A DNA stretch of 64,000 nucleotides from the NCBI GenBank assembly GCA_023375785.1, contig SZWC01001563.1, forward strand, positions 200,266-264,265, written 5' to 3'. The translations under genes were made by a program, and so were the position numbers. Source of the DNA: Penium margaritaceum. Its lineage: Eukaryota > Streptophyta > Zygnematophyceae > Desmidiales > Peniaceae. The notes under the pieces are model-generated. The model made no database searches. It saw only the letters and a program-made list of their open reading frames with translations, and was not told the DNA's origin. Below, in pieces: positions 44,136-55,312 of this stretch (the stretch's first letter is position 1; every line of letters starts with the position of its first letter).

Positions 44136-44896
44136 TGTCACTTCGCACTTGGCCACGGTCTAGAGTAAACGGCGCCGACAGGCAAACCGCTGACCGCCCT
44201 TGGTATTTCAACTAAGATAGAGATCACACACGGAGTGGTGTTTTTACACTGAAAGGTTCATTTAGCTTGTCCCAACCGTGGCCGGAGAGTGTTCCAAACT
44301 CTCACCCAACTGGCAATGCTACGCACCGAAGTGTGCACTTGCACTTGTTCTTTACCCTCTTTCTTGGTGGCCAACAAGGGATTAGTTTTCTCCCAAGTCT
44401 CAAGAGTAAGTGATGATATAATCACATGCCAATGACAGGCCGTACATAGTCTCTGAACAGTGCTCCCAGTGGCTCCTTGGAGGGGCCTCCCCCCCAAGGC
44501 CACCCTAGACAGTGTCATCAGCTTTGATGACATGGCACCCTCTGTGACCGCCAAGTAGCGCTTGATCCACCTTGGACCTTAAAGGCTTCTAGGAAGCTTC
44601 CTTGGCCCTTTTTAGTCACAAAGAAAATTTTGGTCCTGGCGGGATTCGACCCCGGACCTCTCGCTTGCGAGACGGTGCCTCCACCCACTAGGCTGTAGGA
44701 AGTTGTCCTAAGGAGTATGCAACACGTAGACTACCAAGAGTAGACCAAGGGGAGTTACTCCACAAGGATGAGTGGTGCATGCCTTGTTTCTCTCAGCCTC
44801 TCTTGCATATCGCTGGAGGACTTGCGCTACAAGCGCAGTACATACCCGGTCTAAATCTTCCGCTGATTGGACCAGGGGCATACACAGAAGATAACA
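44136..44896 (-). repeat. Solo LTR F with target duplication TGTAT
   Basis: A 761-bp stretch starting TGTCACTTCGC and ending GATAACA on the plus strand, flanked by TGTAT at 44131-44135 and 44897-44901 and interrupting A3 RNase H. It is not a family A LTR. Its right half, read on the minus strand, resembles the B2 LTR fragment at 31440-31560 (GGCATGCA, CTTGGTC and TAGGACAACT blocks), and it ends in TGACA like B and D LTRs, so the element strand is minus. It carries a tRNA-like module. Confidence 0.82.
44642..44695 (-). promoter_or_regulatory. tRNA-like module in solo LTR F
   Basis: On the minus strand an A-box-like CAGCCTAGTGG (44695-44685) is followed by a GC-rich palindromic arm (TCTCGCAAGCGAGA) and a B-box-like GGGTCGAATCC (44652-44642, one mismatch to GGTTCGAATCC). 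The stretch reads like the body of a tRNA-Ala-type gene, T-arm stem included, and ends GGACCA. The 5' side cannot pair as an acceptor stem. It lies ~200 bp inside the LTR, in the sense direction. Confidence 0.65.
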
Positions 44897-46259
44897 TGTA
44901 TAGCCAATGATGTTCTTATTGTTGCCATTGTAGGTCATGCCGATGTTGATGGTTCATGCAAGGTAGCCGTAGATTTGCTTCACTGCCTTCCGGTACTCAG
45001 TTCCGAGGTTCGCCAAGTGCTGGCTCATAGCGCTAACAGCCTGTGCCATGTCTGGCCTGGTTGCAACCATCAGGAACATGAGATCGCCGACGGCGCTCTG
45101 GTACTTCTGCCACTCAGCGGCATCTACTTCTCCATTGAGCTTACAAGCAACTGCCGCGTTTCTAATGGCGTGTCGATGGGTTTGGCCTCTGCCATGGCAA
45201 ACCGCTACAAAACATCCTGGATGTAACGGCTCTGTTGCAGCGAGAGCGTGATTAACGGTCACGCGTGATGTGGATTCAGAGGAAGTATGATGCCTCCCGG
45301 AGATCAGACATCAGGAAGCATTCGTACATGGCCTCCTTGAAGTCCTGCAGAAGAGACCTGTTGTTGGAGAGGAGGAGCATGTCATCCACATAAACGATGA
45401 TAATGAGCATTTCATGGCCATACTGCCAGCGATGGACGCTCTACTTACACTCACTACCCTCAAACCCCATGCACTATAATGCCGTATCCAATTTCTTGTT
45501 CCAAGCATACAATGCTTGCTTGAGGCCGTACATCGACTTCTTCAGCTTGCAAACCAGGTACTCTTAGCCATCCATGAGGAACCACTCCGGCTGCTCCATA
45601 AAGATCTCCTCCTCCAAGTCATCGTTTATGAATGCCGTCTTGACGTAAACTTTGAAAGATGAGCAAAGGATTCCGTGTAGTCGATGTCTTTGTGCTGCGA
45701 GTAGCCCTTGGCGACGAGCCTCGCCTTGTACTTTTCGAGGTTGCCATCTCCGCCCCTTTTCTTCTTGAATACCCACTTCTCCTTGATGACCTTGCATCCT
45801 AGTGGATGCTCAGTCAGCTCCCACGTACCATTTTCAAGCTGCAACTATATCTCTTGCTGCACAACTTGCGTCGAATGTGCTACATCTGGTGTAGCCATGG
45901 CCTCGTTGTAGGACGATGAGTTATCTAAATCTACTGCGACTGCGACATTCATTTAATCTGGTTCTTGCAATATCTAGAAATGCCCGCACTCACCATGTTT
46001 GTTGCGTACCCTGAGAGGGTACCCTCGACTAGGTGCTGGAGGAATAGCAGGCGGCTGGTGCGGCACTGAAAGCACAACTACTACTGCTAATGATGGTGCA
46101 TCTTCTTTCTCTGCTTCTATCAATGAGGCCGCTGTATCTCTTGTATCAGTCATGAGATAATAGAGTGGTTCTCCCACTGTCCCACTAGAAGAAGATTCAG
46201 GAGAAGCGTGATCAGGGAAAATGTCTGCTCCCATTGCTTCCTCAACTACTGACTCTGAT

Positions 46260-46849
46260 TGTTCGATCTGGAGGAGAGAGGGAGCCTTGGAGCAGCGAGC
46301 ATGTGGGACTGGAAGGGTATCACTTGTGCTGAAGAATGGTTGTTGAATCACTCAAAATGATGGAGAACATATAGAGCTAGAGCTTGGGCAAGTCAGCCCT
46401 CTCACAAGCCACACCACTTAGCCATGGAGGCTAAGGCTCACACACTAGAGACCATAATCTCACACAAGGGAGGGATCAGCCTAGCAATCAGGCTGATTAC
46501 TCATACACAACCTAGAAAGCTAGAAAATTCTCTCATGGCACATCCTTATTGGTCACATAACCCACAATCCCATGGAGAATTCCCATGTGTCCATGGCTAG
46601 CACACAAGGATCTCATCTCACCCAAAAAGTAAGGAGAGGTACCTTTTTCCTAGTCAGCACACTCTGACAAGGCAACCTAAGAATCAAGGACCTTTTTGGA
46701 TATTTCTTCCATAAGGTCTTGACCCTGGACCTCTTGTCTTTTTCTTTTCTCAAGCTAAGGCATGGAGCCATCGCCCATGGTCACCCACATGTCCATGTTC
46801 GATGATCCCAAAAACTTTGAAAATTCATATCTCCCAATCGCACTGTTCG
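46260..46849 (-). repeat. Partial family A LTR between TGTTCG repeats
   Basis: A minus-orientation A LTR starting near ATCTGGAGGAGAGAGG and stopping ~150 bp short of the other end, after ATATCTCCCAATC. It lies inside A3 between integrase and hinge. TGTTCG occurs at both borders (46260-46265 and 46844-46849). Because A LTRs themselves start TGTTGG, part of this match may be LTR sequence; a small-homology deletion after insertion is the likeliest history. Confidence 0.75.
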
Positions 46850-48239
46850 CAAATGATATTGGTGTCCATGACATTGTTTTCCTTGAAAATGACATCCCTC
46901 GAGATGACGTGGCCAATATCCCTTCTGTATAGATGATACGCCTTGCTTGCCACGTCATAGTCCATCATCAACATCTGTGCACTCTTCGTGTCCCATCATT
47001 AACGCTTCTCCTTGGACACGTGCATGTGTGCCAACCAACCAAATGCGCTAAGATGATCCATGCTCGGCTTCTTGCCGAACTACGCCTCGTATGGCGACAT
47101 CTGCTCCTGGGTCTTGGTTGGACTACGGTCCTTGATGTACAGCGCAGTGCTAACTGCTTCGGTCGAAACGTCGTAGGTTTGCCAAGCCGCGCGCAGCATG
47201 AAGCGTGCTGACTCAACTATGGTGCGGTTGGCACAATCTGGTACGCTGTTCTGCTGCGGTGAGTATGGCGCGGTGCGGTACGCCTTAATACCTGGTGTTG
47301 CAAAGTAGTCTTGAAACTCCTTCCTCACGTACTCTCCACCGCGTAGCGTCTTAATTTTCTTGCTAGTGTGGTAATTGACCATGGCCTTGAACTCCTTGAA
47401 CTTGTCTAAGTGCTGGTCCTTCAAGGAAAGGAAGTACAAATGAGTGTAACGGGTGAAATTATCAGTGAATGTGAGGAAATACCTAGAGCCTCCAAAGCCA
47501 TGGGTCTGCATGGGGCCATTCAAGTCTGAATGGACCAACTCTAGCACCTACTTCACTCGTTCTCCTGCTCTCGAGAACGCCTCGCGATGCTGCTTCCCCT
47601 CCAAACAGCCGATGCATAACTGCTGCTCAAACTTAGAGATGGTGGGCAAGTCACGCATTATCTGCTTCGTTTGAGTTGCTAACAGGCGCGCATGCCAATG
47701 TAGCCATAGCGCGCATGCAAGATATAACCATGTGTGGCCTGCACCACTACTGCAAGACTCTGCTCGCGCTGGATCTTGGTCGCCTCCAACAGCAGGTACA
47801 TGTCGCCTTCCTTCACTGACTTGGCAAACTCCTCTCTTGTTTCCTTGTCGATGATGTAGTCATAGTCGTCCACAAAGACAACTCGCAGTCGTGTGTTGGT
47901 GAGAGAGGACATTGAGAGAAGATTGAATGCAGCATTAGGTACGTACAACACGCCATGGAACACTCCCTCTTCAATGCTACTGGGGCTTTCCAACCACATC
48001 TCCACAATCCGAATCCCCTCAGCATACGCCATCCGATCATCACGCAAAGCAATCGGTTGGGGAGGAATGGATGGCAGCTGCGTAAACCACTCATTGTGCT
48101 ACAACAGACTCCTCGTACATCCTGAATCCTTGTACTACGCCAGATTTGACTTCTCTTCAACGATACACTTGACTTTAGTATGAAGAGGTGGTTGCGCACC
48201 TCCTTGTCGACTTTTATACTACCAAAATGGCGCACGCCA
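46850..48239 (-). pseudogene. pol: A3 protease and integrase
   Basis: On the minus strand, protease lies at 48150-47680 (GIRIVEMWLESPSSIEEGVF near 48015). The catalytic region is decayed (TRIQDVRG where YKDSGC is usual). Integrase follows: CIGC near 47620, HSDLNGPM near 47530 and core FGGSRYFLTFTDNFTRYTHL. The second Asp region is shortened (KTLRGGEYVRKEF lacks the SDR codons), so the catalytic Asp is gone. It ends near 46850, where the partial LTR intervenes. Confidence 0.8.
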
Positions 48240-49170
48240 GTCTGGTTCTATTACTGCTGCTGCTGCTCTTGTTGCTGTGTCTGCTATTAGTGTTGTGGAG
48301 ATTGCTGCTTTTGCTTCTGTTGCTGCTGCTCCTTTAGGTCCCTCTTAAACTTGAGCCACCCTTCCTCGTAGTGCCCTTCTTTCTGGAAATTGTGGCACTT
48401 GCCCTTCTTCTTACCTCTCTGCTACGCGGACTACTGCTGCTATTGGTTGCGTGAGCCCATGGCCATGAAACTTACTTCACTGCTGCTGCCGCCGCCATGG
48501 TGCTTTGCGAGATTACAACACAGTTCATCCTGTACCAGGTGCGTGTAGATGACGTCCAGGTCGAGACTTGACTGACACTCTAGCGTCTCTGGTTCCGTGT
48601 CATAGCTCGATGGGAGTCCTCTCAGCAGGAGGAGAACAAAGCGCGTATCTTGGACAAGGTTGCCAGCAGCTTTCAGCTGCTTCACTTGCTCCTTTCCCCT
48701 GTCCAAGTACACAACAATCCTTTCTCCACCATGCATTTTCAACGCCATCATCTTCGTCTTCAAAGGTATGAGGAATGCATGATCCTTGCGCTCATACTTC
48801 TTGCACAACTTGTCCTACTCCTCTTTTGTAGTAGCCTTGTCACTCACGTATTGAAGATGGAGGTTAAACATGGTTTCGACAAACAGCCTGTAGGCCTGCC
48901 TGTCCTTTTTCTTCCACTCCTCATATACTGCCGCTGCAGTTATAGATGAACTTGCATCTGCAGTACCTTTCTACGGCATCTATGTCGCCACTACCTCCCC
49001 TACGGTGATAGTATTTGCCTGTGGAGGCGCAGTACGTCGCCACTCACTACCTCCTACAAGCTCCTCTCCTGCAAAAAGAAGTGGGTACGGATCTTCCAAA
49101 ACATGAAATTGGCGCATCCTTCGAGCCTCTCCAAGGGATGGGCTGATGTTACAATGCATGTTGCTGCCAT
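48240..49170 (-). pseudogene. gag: A3 gag
   Basis: The ATG at 49170 corresponds to the family A start (MAAT...). The capsid region is recognisable (KKYERKDHAFLIPLKTKMM near 48800, YLDRGKEQVKQLKAAGNL). The zinc knuckle lies near 48400 and a glutamine-rich tract near 48240-48330. Stops occur, for example after 48440 and before 48808. The leader (49171-49668 and 56056-56184) contains the A2 insertion. Confidence 0.78.
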
Positions 49171-49673
49171 TTTGAGCTTTGGTGATGCTCATCGCTGCCC
49201 TTGAGTGGTGGCGCTACCCCTACTTGTGCTGCTGCTTGTGCCAGAAATCCGTTTCACAGAAAATTGACTGTAGAGGCCAGCAGACTGGGAATTTTGAACA
49301 ACTGAGCCCAACACTCGAAAATTACGCTCAGAACCTTTTCGGTCAACACATAAAACAGGGTTATCAATAGGGGATTTGAAAGATATGCACTCTCAAAAAT
49401 AGGGTATGCTTCTTCTCCTACTCCAGCCAACACCAGCCAGCTTGTAAACATCGTTCCTCCCAAACTTACTGATGGAATGCAAATGTTTTTACACTAATGG
49501 AAAGCTTCAGAAAAATATTTCAATTAGTATGGGTTACATTTAAAATTTGACAAAGAAAGAAGAGAGTTATGGTCATCACAAGGCGACAGTTTTACTCAAA
49601 GAGAAGAGTGTAGCCCTGGCTGACCTCATTTTGAGGAAAATTCTTAATCCAATAGTTGGATCTTTGTGATTTT

Positions 49674-50411
49674 TGTTGGGAAAGGAGCCATCTGGCTCAG
49701 TTTTAGGTCCACAGCAGCAAGTTCTAGGAAAGTACCAGATGTCTGCTCCGATCACCAATCCGACTTCCTCATTGGAAAGATCAGGTGGCAAAATGTCTTC
49801 GGTCTACGTTTGAGGCCGATCCAACGGTCGGATTGGGAGATATGAATTTTCGAAGTTTCGGGAGTCATGGACCGTCGATGTCTGGGTGGGCATGGGTGAT
49901 GGCTCCATGCCTTAGCCTGAGAAAAGCAAAAGGCAAGAGGTCCAGGGCCAAGACCTGATGGAAGAAATATCCAAAAAGGTCCTTGGTCTTAGGATTGCCT
50001 TGTCAGAGTGTACTGACTAGGATAAAGGTACCTCTCCTTACTCTTTAGGTGAGGTGAGATCCTTGTGTGCTAGCCATGGACAGATGGCGATTCTCCATGG
50101 GTTTGTGGGTTATGTGACCACTAGGAGTGTGCCATGAGAGCATTCTCTAGCTCTTTAGGTCGTGTGTGAGTGGTCAGCCTGATTGCTAGGCTGATTTCCT
50201 CCCTTGTGTGAGATTATGGACTCTAGTGTGTGAGCTTTAGCCTCCATGGCTAAGTGGTGTGCCTTGTGAGAGGGCTGACTTGCCCAAGCTCAAGCTCTAT
50301 ATGTACTCCATCATTTTGAGTGATTGAACAACCATTCTTCAGCACAAGTGATGCCCTTCCAATCACACATGCTCGCTGCTCCAAGGCTCCCTCTCTCCTC
50401 AAGTCCCAACA
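49674..50411 (+). repeat. A2 5' LTR
   Basis: TGTTGGGAAAGGAGCC...AGTCCCAACA, 738 bp. TATA-like TATATGTA at 50298-50305, about 110 bp before the end as in A1. Confidence 0.93.
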
Positions 50412-50413
50412 TT

Positions 50414-50425
50414 TGGTATCAGAGC
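50414..50425 (+). other. Primer-binding site of A2
   Basis: TGGTATCAGAGC, exact, 2 bases after the LTR. Leader to 51058 has no open frame of note. Confidence 0.93.
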
Positions 50426-51058
50426 CAAGTTCTGCCACTTTCAGCCAGCTCAGGCCGTCACTTTGAGAGTGACGGGTTGGGCTCAAACCTTCACTGGATT
50501 TGAAAATCGACCAGAGGATCTTCAAGTTCAAGAGACAAGCTTTCCAACGAGCGCAAAAGCGCAAAAATCCAACAGTTGGATTGAGAGTTATGCTCAAAAC
50601 GAGGTCGGCCAGGGCTACACTCTTCTCTATGAGTAAGACTGTCGCCTTGTGATGACCATAACTCTCTTGTTTCTTTGTCAAATTTAAAAAGTGGCACATG
50701 CGAGTTGTGGTATTTTTTCTAAGCTTTCCATTGGTGCAAAAATATTTGCAATCCATTGATTTGTATGGGAGAAACACCGTTTACAAGCTGGCTGGTCTGA
50801 GTTGGAGTAGGAGCAGAAGTATACCCTGTTTTCAAGAGGGCATATCTTTCAAAATCCCACGTTGATGACCCTGTTTTATGGATCTATCTGAAAGGTTTTG
50901 AGCTGCATTTTCCAGTGGTGGGCTCAGATTTTCAAAATTCACAGTCTGCTGGCATCTACAGTCCATTTTCTGTCAGACAGATTTCTGGCAGAAGCAGCAG
51001 CAGAAGCAGGGGTAGCGCCGCCATCCAAGGGCAGCGCTGAGCATCATCAAGGCCCAAA

Positions 51059-54000
51059 ATGGCAGCAGCTGGTGTTGTAAGAGCAGCGCAGCCTTTGGAG
51101 AGGCTGGAGGGACGCGCCAACTTCACGTTTTGGAAGATCCGTACCCGCCTCCTTTTGGAGGAGAGAGGCTTGTGGGAGGTGGTGAGCGGCGACGAGCCGG
51201 CTCCAGTTCCACAAGCAAAAGGCATCACCGCAGCGCAGGTGGTGGCAGGGAAGACGCCACAAAAGGGTGTAGCTGATGCAAGTTCTTCTGCAGTTGTACC
51301 AGCGGCGTACGAGGAGTTGAAGAAGAAGGAGAGGCACGCCTACAGGTTACTTGTCAACACCATCTCCAACCCGCATCTTCAGTACGTGAGTGACAAGGCT
51401 ACTGCAAAGGAGGGGTGGGACACGTTGTGCAAGAAGTATGAGAGCAAGGATCCTGCATTCCTCATGCTTTTGGAGGAAAAGATGATGGCGCTGAAAATGC
51501 AGGGTGGTGAAGGGATGGAGGCGTATCTGGACAGGGCAAAGGCGATGGCGAAAAAGTTTAGAGCAACTGGCAATCCTGTGGAAGAGACGCGCTTCATTCT
51601 CCTCTAGCTGAGGGGACTCCCAACCAGCTACGACACGGTGCGAGAGACGTTGGAGTGCCAGCCGACTCTCGACCTCGACTTCATGTGCACGCACTTGGTG
51701 CAGGTGGAACTGCGTCGCAATGCAGCAAAGCGCAATGGCAGCAGCAGCAGCAGTGAAGCAGCTTTCATGGCCATGGGCTCACGCAACCAGCAGCAGCAGC
51801 AGTGCGGGCAGCAGAGAGGCAAGAAGAAGGGCAAGTGCCACTGTTGCCAAAAAGAAGGGCACTACAACAAAGAGTGCTTCAAGTTTAAGAGGGACCAGAA
51901 GGAGCAGCAGCAGCAACAGCAAAAGCAGCAATCTCCACAGCAACAGCAACAATAGTCACAACAACGGCAGCAGCAGCAGCAGCAGCAACAGAACCAGACT
52001 AGCGTGCGCCATTTTGGCAACATGAACGTCGCCAAGGAGGTGCGCGACTGCCTCTTCATGGCGAAGTCTGACATGTCGAAGAAGGAAAAGGCGGTTCTGG
52101 CGTGGTACAAGGACTCGGGGTGTACCACGAGTCTGACGCGCCACAAGGAGTGGTTTACACGGCTACTCTCCATTCCTCCTCGGCCGATTGCTTTGGGTGA
52201 TGATCGGGTGGTGTATTGTGAGGGGATTGGGATTGTGGAGATGTGGTTGGAGATCCCGCATGGCATTGAAGTGGGAGTTTTCCATGGCGTGCTGTATGTG
52301 CCTGATGCTGCATTCAACCTTCTCTCAGTGTCCTCTCTCACCAACACAGGACTGCGCATTGTCTTCGATGATGACTATGGCTACATCCTCAACAAGGAAA
52401 CAGGAGAGGAGTTGGCCAAGACGGTGAAGGAGGGCGACATGTACCGCTTACTGGGGGCGACCAAGATCCCACGCGAACAGAGTCTTGCAGCAGTGGTGCA
52501 CGCGACAGATGGCGAGATCTGGCATGCACGCTACGGCCACATTGGCATGCGCGTCTTGCAGCAGCTTCAAGCAAAGCAAATGGTGCGTGACCTACCTACC
52601 ATCTCTAACTTTAAGCAACAGTTCTGCATCGGATGTTTGGAGGGGAAGCAACACCGCGAGGCGTTCTCCGGAGCAGGGGAGCGTGCAAAAGAGGTGTTGG
52701 AGCTGGTCCACACGGAATTGTGCGGACTGATGCAGACCCAGAGCTTTGGAGGCTTTAGGTATTTTCTCACCTTCATTGATGATTTTAGCCGTTACACTGC
52801 TGTGTATTTCCTTTCCTCCAAGGACCAGTGCTTTGACAGGTTCAAGGAGTTCAAGGCCATGGTGGAGAACCAATGTGGCAAGAAGATCAAGGCGTTGCGC
52901 AGCGACCGCGGTGGAGAGTACCTGAGCAAGGAATTCCAGGACTACCTCGCAGCAGCTGGCATCAAGGCGCAGCGTACCGCGCCGTACTCGCCGCAGCAGA
53001 AAGGTGTAGAAGAACGCACCAACCGTACCATTGTGGAGTCGGCGCGCTCCATGCTGCATGCGGCTCGACTGACCTACGACTTCTGGGTTGAAGCCGTGAG
53101 CACTGCGGTCTACATCAAGAACCGCAGTCCAACTAAGGCGCTGGAGCAGATGACACCGTACGAGGCGTGGTTTGGCAAGAAGCCAAGCGTAGGTCATCTT
53201 TGCGCGTTTGGCAGCTTGGCACTCATGCACGTGCCAAAGGAGAAGCGGCAAAAGTGGGATGCGAAGAGTGCACAGATGCTGATGATTGGCTACGACATGG
53301 CAAGCAAGGCATATCGCCTCTACGAGAGGGATACAGCGCACGTCATCATCTCCAGGGATGTTGTCTTCAACGAGAGTAACGTCATCGGCACCAACATCGT
53401 GTGTGAAGAGGCAGCAGAACCAGCAGCTGACGAGACAGTGGGAGTAGAAATTCTTCCTGACCCAGTGTCTCCCGATCCTTCCTTTACTGTGACAGTGGGA
53501 GAATCACTCTACTCTCCCATATCTGATGTTGTAGATACAGCAGCCTCATCGGCAGAAGTAGAGGAGGGAGATGTAGCACCACCAGCAGTAGCAGTTGTGC
53601 CAGCAGCACCGCGCCAGTCGCCCGCTAACGCTCCAGCACCAGGTCGCAAGTACCCTCTTAGGGTGCGTTACAAGCCTGGTAAGCGCGGCCATTTCTGGAT
53701 GCTGCAGAAACCAGAACAGATGAACGTCGTAGTTGCAGCAGATTCAGATGAGCCAACATCATACAAGGAGGCCATGGCTGCACCGGATGCAGTAGATTGG
53801 GCGCAAGCCGTGCAGCAGGAGATACAATCGCAACTGGACAATGGCATGTGGGAGCTGACTGAGCGTCCACCAGGACATAAGGTGATCAAGTGCAAGTGGG
53901 TATTCAACAAGAAGCTTGGAGCAGATGGTAACCTGGAAAAGTACAAGGTGAGGCTGGTCGCCAAGGACTACTCGCAGCAGGAGGGCATCAACTACACAGA

Positions 54001-55293
54001 AACCTTTGCCCCTGTTGCAAAGTCTGCCTCTGTGCGCACGCTCCTCTCTTATGCAGCAGCTGAGGACTTCAAGGTTCACCACATGGATGTCAAGACGGCA
54101 TTCTTGAATAATGACTTGGAGGAGGAGATCTACATGGAGCAGCCGGAGGGGTTCGTCATGGATGGCGAGGAGCACCTGGTCTGCAAGCTGCAGAAGTCGC
54201 TGTACGGCCTGAAGCAAGCGTCGCGTGCTTGGAACCAAAAGTTGGATGCAGCGTTGCAGTGCATGGGGTTTGAGCGCAGCGAGTGTGACTAAAGCGTATA
54301 TCGTTGGCAGCATGAGCATGAGATCCTCATCATCATTGTCTATGTGGATGACATGCTCCTCCTTTCCAACAGCATGTCTGCACTGCAGGAGTTCAAGGAC
54401 GCCATGCAGGAGCGCTTCCAGATGTCTGATCTCGGGGAGGCATCATACTTCCTCGGTATCCAGATCACTCGTGACCGCAAGTCACGCTCTCTCTCGCTGC
54501 AGCAGAGCCGCTACATTAAGGATGTTTTGCAGCGGTTTGGCATGGCAGAGACAGATCCCATCGGCAAGCCGCTGGAGACGCGGCAGTACCTCGGGAGCTT
54601 CAATGGAAAAGCAGATGCAGCTGAGCGGCAGAAGTACCAGAGCGCCATCAGTTCTCTCATGTACCTGATGGTGGCAACCAGGCCGGACCTCGCAAGGCTG
54701 AGAGCGCTGTGAGCCAGCACATGGCTAATCACGAACCGGAGCACCAGAAGGCAGTGAAGCGGATCTTCCGCTACCTTGCTGGAACCATCAACATCGGCAT
54801 CACCGACAACGGCAATGACAACAGCATCATCGGCTACACAGACGCATATTGGGCTTCAAACCCTGAGGACCAGAAGTCCATCTTTGGACATGTGTTCCTC
54901 ATGAATGGTGGAGCCATTAGCTCGTGCAGCAAGCGGCAGGTGGTCGTGGCGACCTCAAGCACAGAAGCTGAGTACGAATCTCTCAACTTTGGAGCCAAGG
55001 AAGCAGTTTGGCTCCAATGTCTCATGGCAGAGATGAGTGGGAGTGCAGCAGTTCCAGTTCCTGTGTGCGTCGACAACCAGAGCGCAATCGCACTCGCCAA
55101 GAATCCTGAGCACCATGCACGCACCAAGCACATTGATATCGCATATCATTTCATCAGGCACATGGTGCAGGAGGTTGCTATCAAGCTGGAGTTTACTCCA
55201 ACCAGCAAGCAGGTTGCTGATTTCTGCACCAAGCCAGTGACCCGTGAGAAGCAGCAGTTCTGCATGAAGGCATGTGGACTCAGCCCACTCTGA
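51059..55293 (+). pseudogene. gag-pol: A2 gag-pol polyprotein, nearly intact
   Basis: One frame of about 1,410 codons. It starts at MAAAGVVRAAQPLERLEG; the capsid region is followed by an intact CCHC knuckle (CHCCQKEGHYNKEC near 51838) and a polyglutamine tract. Protease follows with DSG at 52112-52120, integrase zinc motif HARYGH...CIGC, then HTELCGL (first catalytic Asp changed to Glu) and SDRGGEYLSKEF. RT has MDVKTAFLNN and intact YVDD at 54341-54352, and RNase H ends CGLSPL. Lesions: TAG at 51605 (Leu site), TAG at 51953 (Gln site), TAA at 54290 (Tyr site) and one lost base near 54690. 52004-54292 is open for 762 codons. Family A thus encodes Gag and Pol in one frame, as is typical for copia. 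Confidence 0.93.
51899..52000 (+). repeat. CAG-rich tract encoding polyglutamine in A2
   Basis: CAG/CAA codons after FKRDQKE encode about 25 glutamines, interrupted by KQQSP and by the TAG at 51953. Downstream is the protease start (VRHFGNMNVAKEV). Confidence 0.85.
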
Positions 55294-55301
55294 CTGCGGC
55301 A

Positions 55302-55312
55302 AAGTGGGAGAT
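55302..55312 (+). other. A2 polypurine tract
   Basis: AAGTGGGAGA-type purines directly before the 3' LTR, identical to A1. Confidence 0.8.

Larger units (their letters stand above)
43690..46259 (-). pseudogene. pol: A3 hinge, RT and RNase H (split by solo LTR F)
   Basis: Read on the minus strand, 46259-45974 is the integrase-RT hinge ending GYPLRVRNKHGECGHF. RT starts near 45850 (NGTWELTEHPLGCKVIKEKW) and keeps YVDD near 45395. RNase H begins near 45000, is cut by F at the IGYT motif (44897-44915) and resumes below 44135 (VDNE-like and KHIDIAYHF-like blocks). There are numerous stops and frameshifts, and part of RT near 45655 is deleted. Confidence 0.8.

Noticed and set aside
22040-44695. 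Functional tRNA genes at the A-box/B-box positions
   Set aside because: No acceptor stem can be paired in any of them and anticodon arms are irregular. They are tRNA-derived segments in LTRs.
51899-52000. CRISPR-like or minisatellite array from the regular CAG repeats
   Set aside because: The repeats are trinucleotides in the Gag-Pol frame encoding glutamine, without spacers.
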